Below the pieces are notes generated by a model. The model did no database searches, was not told the DNA's origin, and worked only from the letters and a program-made list of their open reading frames with translations. Positions 42,588 to 53,107 of a stretch of DNA of 64,000 nucleotides are shown in pieces; within the stretch, counting starts at the first letter, position 1, and each line of letters opens with the position of its first letter. The position numbers and the translations under genes were made by a program. Origin of the DNA: CAYUVH01 sp964448135 (GTDB lineage Bacteria; Verrucomicrobiota; Verrucomicrobiia; Limisphaerales; UBA8199); contig CAYUVH010000006.1 in NCBI GenBank assembly GCA_964448135.1, forward strand, positions 1 through 64,000, written 5' to 3'.

Positions 42588-45500
42588 TTAGTTTCCCGGC
42601 TCGGCCAGCACTCGCAGGTACAGTGTCCTGGGATTTGCGAGCACCGCGGCCGGTAGTTTCTGCACCACCACCTCGTAGCCCGGGTTATCTTCGTTCGCCT
42701 CCACGCTCACGAGCACCGGCGTCGTTTCCGTCCAGGCCGCCAGATCGTCCGAGATGTAACACCGATACCTCAGCCCCAGGCTTGCCGCGTTGCTCAACCG
42801 CTGGAACTCAAACTGAAAATCCCGGTTCGTCGTCACCAGCGCCCCGCTTAATTTCGCGATGTACGAATCCAGCGCCGTGGGATCGCCGCCAAACGCCCAC
42901 TCGCCAAAATTGCTCACTCCGTCGCCGTCCGGGTCCGCGTTCGGTGCCGTGTCCAGGCCCGAAAGCCCGTGCCGCATCGCGTAATCCACGACGAAGCCGT
43001 TCGCCAGCGGCAGTTTCCGAATCGCCAGGTTGTCCATCTGCACCAGGTTCGAAGCCCGCGCGCTGAGCCCGATGTAATTGCTGTCGTTGCGGTCCCATTT
43101 GAATGTGCGCGTCAGCGAATTCGTGTTCCCCGTGTTGATATCCACCTGCTGCCCATTGAAGAACACGCTTACCGTCACCGTGTCGTTCGTCGTAAAACCA
43201 CCGAGCGCAAAACTCGCGGTCAGCGTCCCCACATTCTGCCCCACCGACACCGTATCCAGCAGCGTCCCCTTGCTCCATACCTTCACATTGCCATTCAAAT
43301 CCAGCTCCACAAAGAAGTCCGACACACCCAAGTTCCCACCCTGCTCGCCGCGGAAAGCCACCGTTCCCGGTGGCAGCGCATTGCCCACATCCGCGCCCGT
43401 CGCCGCTTCCGCCTGCGCAAACCCCACGCCAAAACCGGCGTAGCGGTTGACGGCATCCGAATTGGCCGTGTCTATGTTTTGCACCGTGATTTCCACGCTG
43501 AATCCGCCGGCGTCCACGATATCCTGTCCCACGAAATTATGCATGATCCCGTTCTCGCTCATCCCAAAGCCCACCGCCATCTGCAATGTGCCGTTCAGGA
43601 TCTGGATCGAACTCGGATCGCCGCTGCCCTCATAACCTTCGTAATAAGTGGCGTTCGTCCCCAGCGGCGGCACGCGCGAGCCGGACATGCCCGCCGTGCC
43701 CAGGTCAGTGTCGGTGTTGTTCGGCCGGGCAAAGGTGTCGAGGAAGAGATCGTTGCTGCCGGGCGCGGGTGAGACGGGCGGGAGATTGGTGATCACGGTA
43801 ATATAGCGACTCGCCGGCAGCCCCACGCGCGCAGCCCAGGCGTTCCAATTCGTCGCCATCTGCGTCAGCAAGAGCGGTTGGGCCACGGCGAGATTGGTCA
43901 TCTCCACCGGATCCTGGCTCAGATCGTACAGCTCCAGCTCGTTGGCCGGTGAACTGCCGTCGTACAGCGTGAAATTCTTCGTCACCAATTTCCAACTGTT
44001 GCTGATCCAGGCGCGATTTCCCTCGTGCTCAAATCCGAGCACGCGCCCGGCGCTCGCGTGGTTCGTGAACAACGGCTTCAAGCTCAGCCCCTCGAGCGGC
44101 AGCACCGCGTGGGAATTATACTGCGTCGGATAACTCGATCCCGTCGCGTCCACGATGGTCGCCATGATGTCAATCAAGTGGCCTGACTGGTCTTCCCACT
44201 GGTTTGTCCGCGTCAGCCCCTGTGGCCAGTGCACGATCAACGGCGTGCGAATGCCGCCCCCATGGTCAAAATGTTTGAACAACCGGAACGGCGTGTCGTT
44301 CACGTTGGCCCACCCCCCGCCCAGGTAAATAATCGGCTGCCCGTTCTGCCCCATGTTGTCCAGGGAGCTTCCGGTAAGCGGCGCGGCGTTCGCCGTCCCG
44401 CCCGTAAGTCCATATACGCCACCCTCGTAATTTCCGCCGTTGTCCGACAGCGCAAAGATCAGCGTGTTATCCAGTTGCCCGTTGCCGCGCAGTGTTTCCA
44501 CGATGCGCCCGATGTTTTCGTCCATTTTGTGCACCATGGAAGCGTAGATCGCCATGCGTCGCGCGAGGTCCGCCTGCCGGTCCGCTGACAGCGAATTCCA
44601 ATCCGGGATCGTTTCGACGGGCACGCTGCTCCATGGCGCTGTCCCGCCGCGCGGCGAAAACGCGTAGCGCGAATCAATCACTCCCTCCGCCAGCATGCTG
44701 CTGTAGCGTTGCGTCCGGATCACATCCCAACCAGCCGCATAGACCGGCGTGTTGGAATCCACCAGCGACTTCGGCGCCTGCAAATAAAAGTGCGCCGACC
44801 CGAATGGCACATACATGAAGAACGGCTTGCCGTCCTGCCGGCTGAGGTGGTTCGTCAGAAAATCGAGGCAATAGTCGCCGATCGCATCCGGCTGATAAAA
44901 CTGCCCCGCTCCGTAAGTGCGGTTCGAAATCGAGCCATCCGACGAAACCAGCGAGTATTGCGTCGAATCCCATTCGTCGGCGTGGTCACCGTTCGGAAAT
45001 CCCCAAAATTGTTGGAAGCCCCGCTGCCACGGATTCAAGCCCGTGCTTGCCCCGATGTGCCATTTTCCGGCCATATAAGTGCGATATCCATTTGCGCCGA
45101 GCAATTCCGCGATCGTGACATTGTTGTCATTGCGCAAATTCGGCAGCGACGCCGTCGGATCCACCGCGGCCTGCTGCGGGTAAAGCCCGGTCAAAACCGA
45201 ACAGCGCGTCGGACTGCACCGCGCGCCGTTGTGGAAATTGCGAAACCGCAATCCCTCCGCCGCCAGCCGGTCGAGATTCGGCGTGGCAATTTCGCTGCCA
45301 TAACATCCCCAGTCCGAAAATCCCTGATCGTCCGCCAGAAACAAAATCACATTCGGCGGCGTGCGGGTGATCGTGGCGACATAATCCTTCGTGATCGAGT
45401 TATCCGGCGCCGTGACCCGCACATCCATCACATTTGCTCCCGCCTTTAGCGCAATCAGCGCGGTGCCACCCGGCGCCACCAGATTGGTGAGGCCATTACA

Positions 45501-47294
45501 AATCACCCGGATCGTCGCATTCGAAACCGCCGCGACCGGTGCAACCGTGGTTGAATCGTTCGTAAAAGCCACCGTGGACGTGTAACTCAGAATGTTTGAA
45601 TTGAACGCCGGCGATAGCGTGCCCGGATTCAGCGTCAGCCCGGTCAAATCCGCCGGCGTTGACACACTCGGCGATGCCACAATCCCAATCGAACCGTCCG
45701 CCGCCAACCGGTTCGTCCAATTCATCCCGGCGCCCGGTGTCGGGGGAAAAACCGTCACCCCACCTCCGTTCGCCATCGCCTTGTTGAAAAACTTGAAACT
45801 ATCGCCCACGACGTAGGCAGGACCGGGATTCGTGAGCAACACCGTGGCCCCGCCGCTGTTGGTCAGCGACCCACTGACCGATACAAAATCATTCGTCGCT
45901 CCCGCCGATTTGTTGATCTCCAAATACAACGTCCCCGCCACCACGAGGTTGCTCTGCAACGTCAGCGTCCCCACCGAAACGCCCGGCGACAAAGTCCCAC
46001 TCGCCTGAACCGTGACCGGACCCGCCACCGTTCCCGAACCACCCAACGATCCGCCCGCCACCGTCACGGCTCCCGCGCCATCCAATCGTCCGCTGATGCT
46101 CAACGATCCATTGCTGACCACCGTGACGCCCGCATACGTATTCGTGCCGCTCAGCGTGAGCGTTCCCGCGCCAACCTTCGTCAGTCCGCCCGACCCGCCC
46201 GCCTGCAAATTCTGCGCAATGGTGATGTTGAAATTCGTCGTATCAATGATCACGCCGCCGTTTTTCACGAAGGCCGATTGCACCCCTTGAAAAAACGTCG
46301 TCGAATTCGCCAGTGGCTTCAAGGTGCCGCCGTTGAGATTAAACACCGCGTTCGTCGCCGCCGGGCTGCCTTGCACAATCTGGCCCGTCCACAAAACGCC
46401 GCCGTTCAAGTTATAGGTGCCATCCGCATTCGCCACCGTCCCAATTGTCACCGCGTTGCCGCCGGTGCCGCTGAACCACACCAGCCCGCCGTTCTGGTTG
46501 AAAACACTCGTCGCTCCGGCCGTTTCGCTTACATAAAGATTTCCGCCCGTCCCCGAGCCATACAATTCCAGCGTCCCCGATTCCAAAAACATCTGGCTCA
46601 TACTCCCCGCTGCCGCGCCGGAGAAACCCATCCGGAAATTTCCGCCGCCGCCGATTCGCCAGGTGCCATTGTTTCTCAGTCTGGTCTCGACCGTGCCCCC
46701 CGCCGCCGGCACGAAGCGAATTCCATCGTTGCTGTGGTCCACGAAACCACCGTCCACCACCACCGCGCCCTGGTTCAACGTCATCGCGCGAGTGACAGTG
46801 AAATCCGTGCTCGTGATGCGAATGGTTCCGCCGCCATAAAGCGTGATCAGCGGGTTTACTCCTGATGTGTGGGTGACGCTGCCCGCCATCCGCAGCTCCG
46901 ACCCCGATGCGACGCTCCACACCTTGTTGTTGGGCACGATGTTGAGATCCAGTGCGATCGTGTTCGTTCCCGCGGAATTGGTGAGCATGCCGCCGCTGGA
47001 AGGATTCAACGTCAGCGCATTTCCTTGCAGTGTGAAATCACCATTCGCAAACCGCACCCAACCGTTTGTCAGATTTGAAAGGTTGTTGGTGCTTGTCAGC
47101 CGGTTGGCGCCGCTGAAAGTCAGATTGTTCGTCGTCGCCGCGGCAAGCGCGGTGCCGCCCCAATTTGCGGTTGTTCCCCAATTGCTGTCCGTCCCGCCAC
47201 CCGACCACGTGTAGTTCGTGGCTCGCGCCGGCGGTGATAATCCCAAGAGCAACAGGGCGGTCAGTCCAGGCAGTAGCGGTGATCGGCGAAGCAT
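42588..47294 (-). CDS. Secreted PATR-sulfatase fusion
   Basis: A 1568-residue exported protein from the ATG at 47294 (signal LLPGLTALLLLGLSPPARA). Domain order: PATR beta-helix (about 25-555, with LTKVGAGTLTLSGTNTYAG), a cadherin-like beta-sandwich (about 560-650), a sulfatase domain (about 655-1110), a 'GMSGSRVPP' beta-sandwich module (1181-1440) and a calcium-type NADPDGDGVSN tail. The sulfatase has FLADDQGF metal residues, the formylglycine site Cys693-Ser-Pro-Thr-Arg, GKWHIG and DNGG. It should hydrolyse sulfate esters after Cys693 is oxidised by a maturase not encoded here. It is 52 bases downstream of a pseudopilin on the same strand. Confidence 0.9.
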   Translation of the reverse strand: MLRRSPLLPGLTALLLLGLSPPARATNYTWSGGGTDSNWGTTANWGGTALAAATTNNLTFSGANRLTSTNNLSNLTNGWVRFANGDFTLQGNALTLNPSSGGMLTNSAGTNTIALDLNIVPNNKVWSVASGSELRMAGSVTHTSGVNPLITLYGGGTIRITSTDFTVTRAMTLNQGAVVVDGGFVDHSNDGIRFVPAAGGTVETRLRNNGTWRIGGGGNFRMGFSGAAAGSMSQMFLESGTLELYGSGTGGNLYVSETAGATSVFNQNGGLVWFSGTGGNAVTIGTVANADGTYNLNGGVLWTGQIVQGSPAATNAVFNLNGGTLKPLANSTTFFQGVQSAFVKNGGVIIDTTNFNITIAQNLQAGGSGGLTKVGAGTLTLSGTNTYAGVTVVSNGSLSISGRLDGAGAVTVAGGSLGGSGTVAGPVTVQASGTLSPGVSVGTLTLQSNLVVAGTLYLEINKSAGATNDFVSVSGSLTNSGGATVLLTNPGPAYVVGDSFKFFNKAMANGGGVTVFPPTPGAGMNWTNRLAADGSIGIVASPSVSTPADLTGLTLNPGTLSPAFNSNILSYTSTVAFTNDSTTVAPVAAVSNATIRVICNGLTNLVAPGGTALIALKAGANVMDVRVTAPDNSITKDYVATITRTPPNVILFLADDQGFSDWGCYGSEIATPNLDRLAAEGLRFRNFHNGARCSPTRCSVLTGLYPQQAAVDPTASLPNLRNDNNVTIAELLGANGYRTYMAGKWHIGASTGLNPWQRGFQQFWGFPNGDHADEWDSTQYSLVSSDGSISNRTYGAGQFYQPDAIGDYCLDFLTNHLSRQDGKPFFMYVPFGSAHFYLQAPKSLVDSNTPVYAAGWDVIRTQRYSSMLAEGVIDSRYAFSPRGGTAPWSSVPVETIPDWNSLSADRQADLARRMAIYASMVHKMDENIGRIVETLRGNGQLDNTLIFALSDNGGNYEGGVYGLTGGTANAAPLTGSSLDNMGQNGQPIIYLGGGWANVNDTPFRLFKHFDHGGGIRTPLIVHWPQGLTRTNQWEDQSGHLIDIMATIVDATGSSYPTQYNSHAVLPLEGLSLKPLFTNHASAGRVLGFEHEGNRAWISNSWKLVTKNFTLYDGSSPANELELYDLSQDPVEMTNLAVAQPLLLTQMATNWNAWAARVGLPASRYITVITNLPPVSPAPGSNDLFLDTFARPNNTDTDLGTAGMSGSRVPPLGTNATYYEGYEGSGDPSSIQILNGTLQMAVGFGMSENGIMHNFVGQDIVDAGGFSVEITVQNIDTANSDAVNRYAGFGVGFAQAEAATGADVGNALPPGTVAFRGEQGGNLGVSDFFVELDLNGNVKVWSKGTLLDTVSVGQNVGTLTASFALGGFTTNDTVTVSVFFNGQQVDINTGNTNSLTRTFKWDRNDSNYIGLSARASNLVQMDNLAIRKLPLANGFVVDYAMRHGLSGLDTAPNADPDGDGVSNFGEWAFGGDPTALDSYIAKLSGALVTTNRDFQFEFQRLSNAASLGLRYRCYISDDLAAWTETTPVLVSVEANEDNPGYEVVVQKLPAAVLANPRTLYLRVLAEPGN

Positions 47295-47346
47295 GCTGCC
47301 GGACTCGCCGAGGCTGTAATTTCGCGCGGCGTGCAAGCAAATCGAT

Positions 47347-48162
47347 CTACCAGTAACCGACAATGGTCGTATCCACAAAGTCGCTCTGTTGCGTGTTTAT
47401 GGGGTCGGGGAACATCGTGCTGTGCGGCAGGATCTTGATCGCCTGCCGCCATTCCACGGAACCATCCGGCATGCCCACGTTCGCGCCTTCGAGACCGACC
47501 GCGATGGGCTCCGGGAAATTACCGGGATTGGTGCGCAGCATGCCATTGCGCGTGTGTGGCGCGCGGGTGTATTTCGACGCCGTCAACCCGCTGCCCTTTT
47601 CGGTCAGGTCCGCCAGCAGGACGGAATATTGCGTCCGCAGGTCGGTGCTTTTTCGCAGGCCATCCCAGGGGGCGGGCGTCGTGCCATAATTCATCGATCG
47701 CGGGCGGGCGTCGGTCGTCGTGTTCACACCCCACAATGCGTAGTAGCCGAGTCGCACGCGATTGGGATTGGCGGGGGGATCGAAATACACCGCATCGTTG
47801 CCCAGCTCGTCCTTGAACCGCGTGTAGTTGGGGCACATGTAGGAATTCGTGGCTATCTTCGCCGCCGCGAACTGCTGGTGAATCGAATACGGTATCCACG
47901 CCAGATGGTGGGCCGCCGTGGGAAAACTGTCGCGATTGTCATCGGCGTACATAATCACCGCCAATGCGATTTGTTTCATGTTGGATTTGCACACCGCCCG
48001 GTTGGCCTTCTCTTTTGACTTCGCCAAAGCCGGTAGCAACATCCCCGCCAGGATCGCAATGATGGCGATTACCACCAGCAACTCGATGAGCGTAAACCCG
48101 CTGCGCCGTGCGCCCGCCCGATGATGGTCCAACTCTTTCGCAACGCAATCTGTTGCCTTCAT
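47347..48162 (-). CDS. Pseudopilin paired with the PATR-sulfatase
   Basis: A 271-residue protein from the ATG at 48162. The prepilin leader ends RRSG, then FTLIELLVVIAIIAILAGML. The globular part has CKSNMKQIALAVIMYADDN and ends in GANVGMPDGSVEW, which keeps the DG of the H-X9-DG motif but lacks its His. Its ATG lies 40 bases from regulatory site 2. The downstream PATR-sulfatase gene starts 52 bases after its stop, so they form an operon. Probably part of the secretion route of such proteins. Confidence 0.92.
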   Translation of the reverse strand: MKATDCVAKELDHHRAGARRSGFTLIELLVVIAIIAILAGMLLPALAKSKEKANRAVCKSNMKQIALAVIMYADDNRDSFPTAAHHLAWIPYSIHQQFAAAKIATNSYMCPNYTRFKDELGNDAVYFDPPANPNRVRLGYYALWGVNTTTDARPRSMNYGTTPAPWDGLRKSTDLRTQYSVLLADLTEKGSGLTASKYTRAPHTRNGMLRTNPGNFPEPIAVGLEGANVGMPDGSVEWRQAIKILPHSTMFPDPINTQQSDFVDTTIVGYW

Positions 48163-48201
48163 GGCTTCGGACCCACTGTACCCACACTGCATTTCCCGTC
48201 C

Positions 48202-48217
48202 ATCGTCCGAAGCGATG
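48202..48217 (+). promoter_or_regulatory. Shared 16-bp motif, site 2
   Basis: ATCGTCCGAAGCGATG sits between the divergent pseudopilin (40 bases from its ATG) and the PATR-sulfatase starting at 48351 (134 bases from it). It differs from site 1 at one base. Confidence 0.65.
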
Positions 48218-48350
48218 ACCTCACGGGCGTGAAAAAAGGGCCGCCCTATCTGTCAGTTGAACCTTTGCGAGCTCATTCTTTTGGACGATGGCCCCCCTGC
48301 CCAACCCGGGTTAGAATTTCAGAATCGTGACCACCCATTTCTGTCATCGC

Positions 48351-51300
48351 ATGAAGGTCTTGATCCTCGTCCTGGCCATGGTGGCCGGCACTGCGGGAAG
48401 CCTGTGGGCGCAGACGGTTTTCTTTTCCGACAACTTTAACCGCGCCAATTCGCTCGACCTGGATGCGGCGACCAACGGGATGAGTGGGACGCTCATGACG
48501 AACGGTGCTTTCGCCGTGTCGAACGTTTGGCTGGAGCCGATCGACCTCGGCCGGAATAACCAGGCCAATGCTCAAATCGCGGGTAATGTGCTGCAACTGG
48601 GTGGGCAGGGAAATTCCGTGAATATCGTCCTCGACGCGAATTTCGCGACGCTGCTCTCGACCGGCATCCTGTCGGCCACGTTGAAACTCAACGGCACTCC
48701 CGGGCCGAATGACGCCAGCGCGACGAATCGTTATGAGGGCGTGGGGTTCGCCTTTGGGCGCTCAGAGGGCAATGTGGTTTCAGCTTCGGTGGACCGGGTA
48801 CTGAGCCGCGTGGCCGATGTTTTTGTGGCGGAAATTGCCAACGGCAAATTGCGCATCAATGACGAAAATGCCTCGCTGCGTTCGTCGTCGGGCGACGTAA
48901 CTCCCACGACGATTATTGATTTGGATCCCAACGCCGCCGCCTACATTTCCGGCACGTTGCGGCTCGATTTTACCATCACCAACGCCACCGCCGGCTCCAC
49001 GGTGGGTTACGCCATTCTCTTCGACGCGGGGAGCACGGGCGGTTTTGTGACGCTCACCAATCGTTCGTTTGTGCTCAGCGGCAATTACGAGCTGTACGCC
49101 GGGATTGAAAATCGGTCCACGCCGGCGGTGCAGTTCGATGATTTCTCCCTTTCCGCTCCCGGCGCTTATAGTCCGCCCGTCAGCGCCGGTCTGGTCTGGC
49201 GGGCGCTCGTGAACAATACCTGGGACACGACGACCAGCAACTGGATCGATGTGACTTTTGGCAGCGGCGAGAAATTTCTTACTGGAGCGATCGTGAAATT
49301 CGACGACACCACGACGGGCGCAACGGTGAACGTTCCTGGAACGGTGTTGCCCGGCGCGGTTTCCCTCGAAAACGCCAATTCGAATTACACGTTCGCCGGC
49401 GCGGGAGCCATCGGCGGCGCCGCGAGCGTCGCCAAGAGCGGCGGCGGGAATGTCGGGATGAGCCTCAACAACACCTACACCGGCGGCAGCACGCTGTCGG
49501 CGGGGCGCTTCCGGGCCGGCAACAATAATGCGCTGGGCGGCGGTTTGGTGACACTGGGCGGCGGTGCCCTTTCCTCGGATAGCTCGACGGCGCGAACGTT
49601 GTCGAATCCGGTCAAACTCACGGCTGCCGCCACGCTCGGCCATGCCACCGACAACGGGTTTCTGACGTTCAACCGCCCGGTGGACTTTGGCGGCAGTGGA
49701 AAGACGTTGACGATAAACAGCGATGTTGTTTTCGCGAGCGGGGCGACCAATGGCACCCTTGCCTCGAAGCAGGGCAAAGCCACGCTCATCGCCAGGGGAA
49801 CGGTCAATTTCTCCGGCGCGTCCGACGTGCAGGACGGCACGGTGATTTACGATGGCGCCACGGTGACGAATTCGGACCGGCTGATCGCTGACGCGGGCGC
49901 AATTAATGGCATCGCGCGGCTGGTGATCACCAACGGCGCGAGCATCACCATCAACACCACCCTCGGCAACCTGCGCGCGGGCCGTACCGCCTCCACCGGC
50001 ACGAACTATGTGGACGTGGCGGGCACCTACAGTATCCCCAACGCCGATATCAGCAACGGCAACATCACGCTTCAAGGTAACGCTGCATTGTCAGAAATGA
50101 CTTTTTATCCGGGCGGAGATGTCGCGGTGCGCAGCGTCGCCAACAATAACAGCGTCGGCAACACGGTGTTCAAATTAAACGGCGGCGTGCTGCGCGCCCG
50201 GAACGACAACCCCAGCTTTTTCGAAGGACTCTCGCAGGCTTTGCTCCAAGCCGGCGGGGCGAACATCGACGACAGCGGCTTCGCCATCGCGATCAATCAA
50301 AACCTGCTCGACGGCGGTGGTGGCGGGTTGAACAAAACCGGCGGTGGCACGCTGAGCTTGAACGGCGCGAATACCTATGTCGGCGCGACCATCGTGAGCA
50401 ACGGAGCCTTGGGCGGAAGCGGTGTGATCAGCGGACCCGTGCAGGTCGCCGCCGGAGCCACGCTTTCGCCCGGGTCGGCCCCCGGGGTGATCGGCACCCT
50501 GACCATTAACAGCAATCTCACCCTCAATGCCTCCGGCTCGGTGGTCATGGAAATCGACAAAGCGGGAGCCACCCGGGACCAGGTGACGGGTCTGAAAAAT
50601 GTTTCGTATGCCGGGACTCTGGTGGTGACCAATATTAGCGCCACCCCATTCTCCGGTGGCGACACGTTTGCGCTCTTCTCGGCCTCGGGAACAAAGAGCG
50701 GCAATTTTTCCGCCGTCACGGTGCTGCCGGCCACCGGAATCACCGGCAGTTTCAATCCGGCCACAGGTATACTGACGCTGTCATCCGCCAGCCCGGGGGC
50801 GGACCACTACAACGTGTATGCCGACAGCGCGAACAATCTGTTGAACGTCCTCGCGAACGACTCCGGCAACGGACTCACGCTGGCGGGCCTGGCCCCGCCC
50901 GCAAACGGAACGGCGCTCAGCAATGGCACGAACATCGTTTACGCGCCGAACCCGGGCTTCGTTGGCACCGACGTATTCACCTATACAAATCAAGACAACC
51001 TTGCGGTTCAGACGGCGATTCCGGTCACCATCAGCGTCCTTTCGACCGCTGGATTGAACGACCGTTATCAGGTCCTGCGCAACAGCAGCAGTAACAAGCT
51101 GGATGTGCTGCGCAACGATGGCGCGGGCGTGACGCTGATCTCCCTGGTGCAACCAACCAACGGCACGGCGGTCATCAGCGGCACGAACCTCGTTTACACG
51201 CCGGGCAGCAATTACTCCGGGCCGGACAACCTGCGTTACACCAGTCAGAACGCCCAGGGGGTCACCGTGCAAGTGACGGTGATTCTCGAGGTGCGGCGGT

Positions 51301-53069
51301 ATCCGAATTTCGTCTTCATTCTTTCGGACGACCAGGGCTGGACGGGCTTGAGCGTCCCCATGGACAAAAACCGGCCCGATTCCAAAAGCGACTATTACCG
51401 CACGCCCCAAATGGAAAAACTGGCCGCCGAGGCCATGCGCTTTTCGCTGGGCTACGCGCCGCACCCGAATTGCTCGCCATCCCGCTACGCGAATCTCACC
51501 GGCCAGACCTGCGCGCGATTGAAGATGACCGACATCGTCGGACGGAGTGGCACCGCCGTTTCGAACCAATTCAAGCTCATCGCGCCGGGCAAGGCGGTGA
51601 ACGCCATTCAATCCTCGAACACCACGATTCCCGAACTGCTGAAATCCATCCCCGGCGCGGGCTATTCGGCCGCGCACTTTGGCAAATGGCATCTGGGCGG
51701 CGGCGGGCCGGTGTCACACGGCTTCGACGCTGACGCAAATGACGGAGCGACCGACAATTCGGATGGCGACCTCGGTTCCGAGCCCATCAACCCGGACCCC
51801 AAACAGGCTTACGGCATCACCGACCGCGCCATGGCGTTTCTGGATTCGCGCGTGACGAACGGGACGCCGTTTTATTTGCAGGCCTCGCACTACGCGGTCC
51901 ACGAGACGACACAAACCACGCAGTCCTCCTACGATTCGTACGCGGCCGTCACGCCCGGTTTCTGGCACAACAACCGTTACTACGCGGGCATGACCACCGA
52001 CCTCGACATCAACGTCGGCCGCCTGCTCGACAAGCTCGATGCGCTCGGCATTCGGAACAGCACTTACATTTTCTACCAGGGCGACAACGGCGCGCCGCAA
52101 TCGCAGTCCGAGAATTATCCGCTGCGCGGCTACAAGCCGGAAGTGTGGGAGGGGGGAACCCGGGTGCCCACGTTTGTCCGCGGGCCGGGAGTGCCGGCCA
52201 ATTCTCAATGCAACGAACCGGTGGCGGGTATTGATCTGCTTCCCACCATTTGGGAATGGGCCACCGGCTCGACCACCAACCTTCCCGCGAACGTGGACGG
52301 CGGCAGTCTCGTGGGCCTGATTCGCAGCCTGGCCATCGGCACCAATGCCGCGCCGGTCGGTCGCGGCGGCGAACTGGTTCATCACTCACCCCATTACGTC
52401 GGACCTTCGCCCTGGCCGGACGACTGGATGCTCAATCCCAAGGACATGCGGCCGCGTTCGACGATTCACGACGGCCACTACAAACTCGTCGCCAATTACG
52501 AGCCGGGCACGATTGAGCTCTATGACTTGAACAGCGACATCGGCGAGCAGACGAATCTTTCGCCCAGCCAACTCGCCATCAAATGGCAGCTCTGGGTGCG
52601 CCTGCGCGACTACCTCAAGCTGGTGGGCGCCCAAATGCCGACCCTCGATCCCAGCTATCGTGGCACGACCAACGGCGATTTCGTGCTGACGGCCGCCACC
52701 GGCCCGTTCGGCGATGCCGATTCGGACGGCTTGAGTGATACCTGGGAATTCCGCGAGTTGTTGACGTACCAGTTCAACGGCAGCGACGACCCCGACCAGG
52801 ACGGCGTGAGCAACGCGCAGGAACTGGCACAAGGCACTGACCCTCTGATCCCCAACGCTTACCGCATAGACAACATGACGCAGGTCGGCGTCAACCAGTT
52901 GCAGCTCACCTGGAACTCGACGCCCGGCGCGTCCTTCGTCGTCGAATCCTCCCTGAATCTCGTGAACTGGACCCCGGCGACGACCGTCACCGCCGGAAAC
53001 GTGTTTTACGGCAGCGTGACCGTGACGAAGACCAACGCCCTCGAATTCTTCCGCGTCCGCAAACTATAG
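48351..53069 (+). CDS. Secreted modular sulfatase with PATR repeats
   Basis: A 1572-residue exported protein from the ATG at 48351 (signal VLILVLAMVAGTAGSLWA); a GTG at 48327 gives eight more residues. Order: an N-terminal 'DNFNRxNxxDLDAATNGMSG' beta module (about 22-270), PATR repeats (about 280-800, e.g. LNKTGGGTLSLNGANTYVG), two cadherin-like tandem units (about 820-980; NVLANDSGNG and DVLRNDGAG), and a sulfatase domain from about 984. The active-site motif is Cys1041-Ser-Pro-Ser-Arg; LSDDQGW, GKWHLGG and GDNGAP are the other landmarks. The end has a DADSDGLSD calcium-binding type segment and a short C-terminal tail. Convergent with the GH2 gene. Confidence 0.9.
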   Translation: MKVLILVLAMVAGTAGSLWAQTVFFSDNFNRANSLDLDAATNGMSGTLMTNGAFAVSNVWLEPIDLGRNNQANAQIAGNVLQLGGQGNSVNIVLDANFATLLSTGILSATLKLNGTPGPNDASATNRYEGVGFAFGRSEGNVVSASVDRVLSRVADVFVAEIANGKLRINDENASLRSSSGDVTPTTIIDLDPNAAAYISGTLRLDFTITNATAGSTVGYAILFDAGSTGGFVTLTNRSFVLSGNYELYAGIENRSTPAVQFDDFSLSAPGAYSPPVSAGLVWRALVNNTWDTTTSNWIDVTFGSGEKFLTGAIVKFDDTTTGATVNVPGTVLPGAVSLENANSNYTFAGAGAIGGAASVAKSGGGNVGMSLNNTYTGGSTLSAGRFRAGNNNALGGGLVTLGGGALSSDSSTARTLSNPVKLTAAATLGHATDNGFLTFNRPVDFGGSGKTLTINSDVVFASGATNGTLASKQGKATLIARGTVNFSGASDVQDGTVIYDGATVTNSDRLIADAGAINGIARLVITNGASITINTTLGNLRAGRTASTGTNYVDVAGTYSIPNADISNGNITLQGNAALSEMTFYPGGDVAVRSVANNNSVGNTVFKLNGGVLRARNDNPSFFEGLSQALLQAGGANIDDSGFAIAINQNLLDGGGGGLNKTGGGTLSLNGANTYVGATIVSNGALGGSGVISGPVQVAAGATLSPGSAPGVIGTLTINSNLTLNASGSVVMEIDKAGATRDQVTGLKNVSYAGTLVVTNISATPFSGGDTFALFSASGTKSGNFSAVTVLPATGITGSFNPATGILTLSSASPGADHYNVYADSANNLLNVLANDSGNGLTLAGLAPPANGTALSNGTNIVYAPNPGFVGTDVFTYTNQDNLAVQTAIPVTISVLSTAGLNDRYQVLRNSSSNKLDVLRNDGAGVTLISLVQPTNGTAVISGTNLVYTPGSNYSGPDNLRYTSQNAQGVTVQVTVILEVRRYPNFVFILSDDQGWTGLSVPMDKNRPDSKSDYYRTPQMEKLAAEAMRFSLGYAPHPNCSPSRYANLTGQTCARLKMTDIVGRSGTAVSNQFKLIAPGKAVNAIQSSNTTIPELLKSIPGAGYSAAHFGKWHLGGGGPVSHGFDADANDGATDNSDGDLGSEPINPDPKQAYGITDRAMAFLDSRVTNGTPFYLQASHYAVHETTQTTQSSYDSYAAVTPGFWHNNRYYAGMTTDLDINVGRLLDKLDALGIRNSTYIFYQGDNGAPQSQSENYPLRGYKPEVWEGGTRVPTFVRGPGVPANSQCNEPVAGIDLLPTIWEWATGSTTNLPANVDGGSLVGLIRSLAIGTNAAPVGRGGELVHHSPHYVGPSPWPDDWMLNPKDMRPRSTIHDGHYKLVANYEPGTIELYDLNSDIGEQTNLSPSQLAIKWQLWVRLRDYLKLVGAQMPTLDPSYRGTTNGDFVLTAATGPFGDADSDGLSDTWEFRELLTYQFNGSDDPDQDGVSNAQELAQGTDPLIPNAYRIDNMTQVGVNQLQLTWNSTPGASFVVESSLNLVNWTPATTVTAGNVFYGSVTVTKTNALEFFRVRKL

Positions 53070-53107
53070 CGCTCCGCCGCTCATCGCGTTCCCGCGGTCG
53101 CGCGGCT

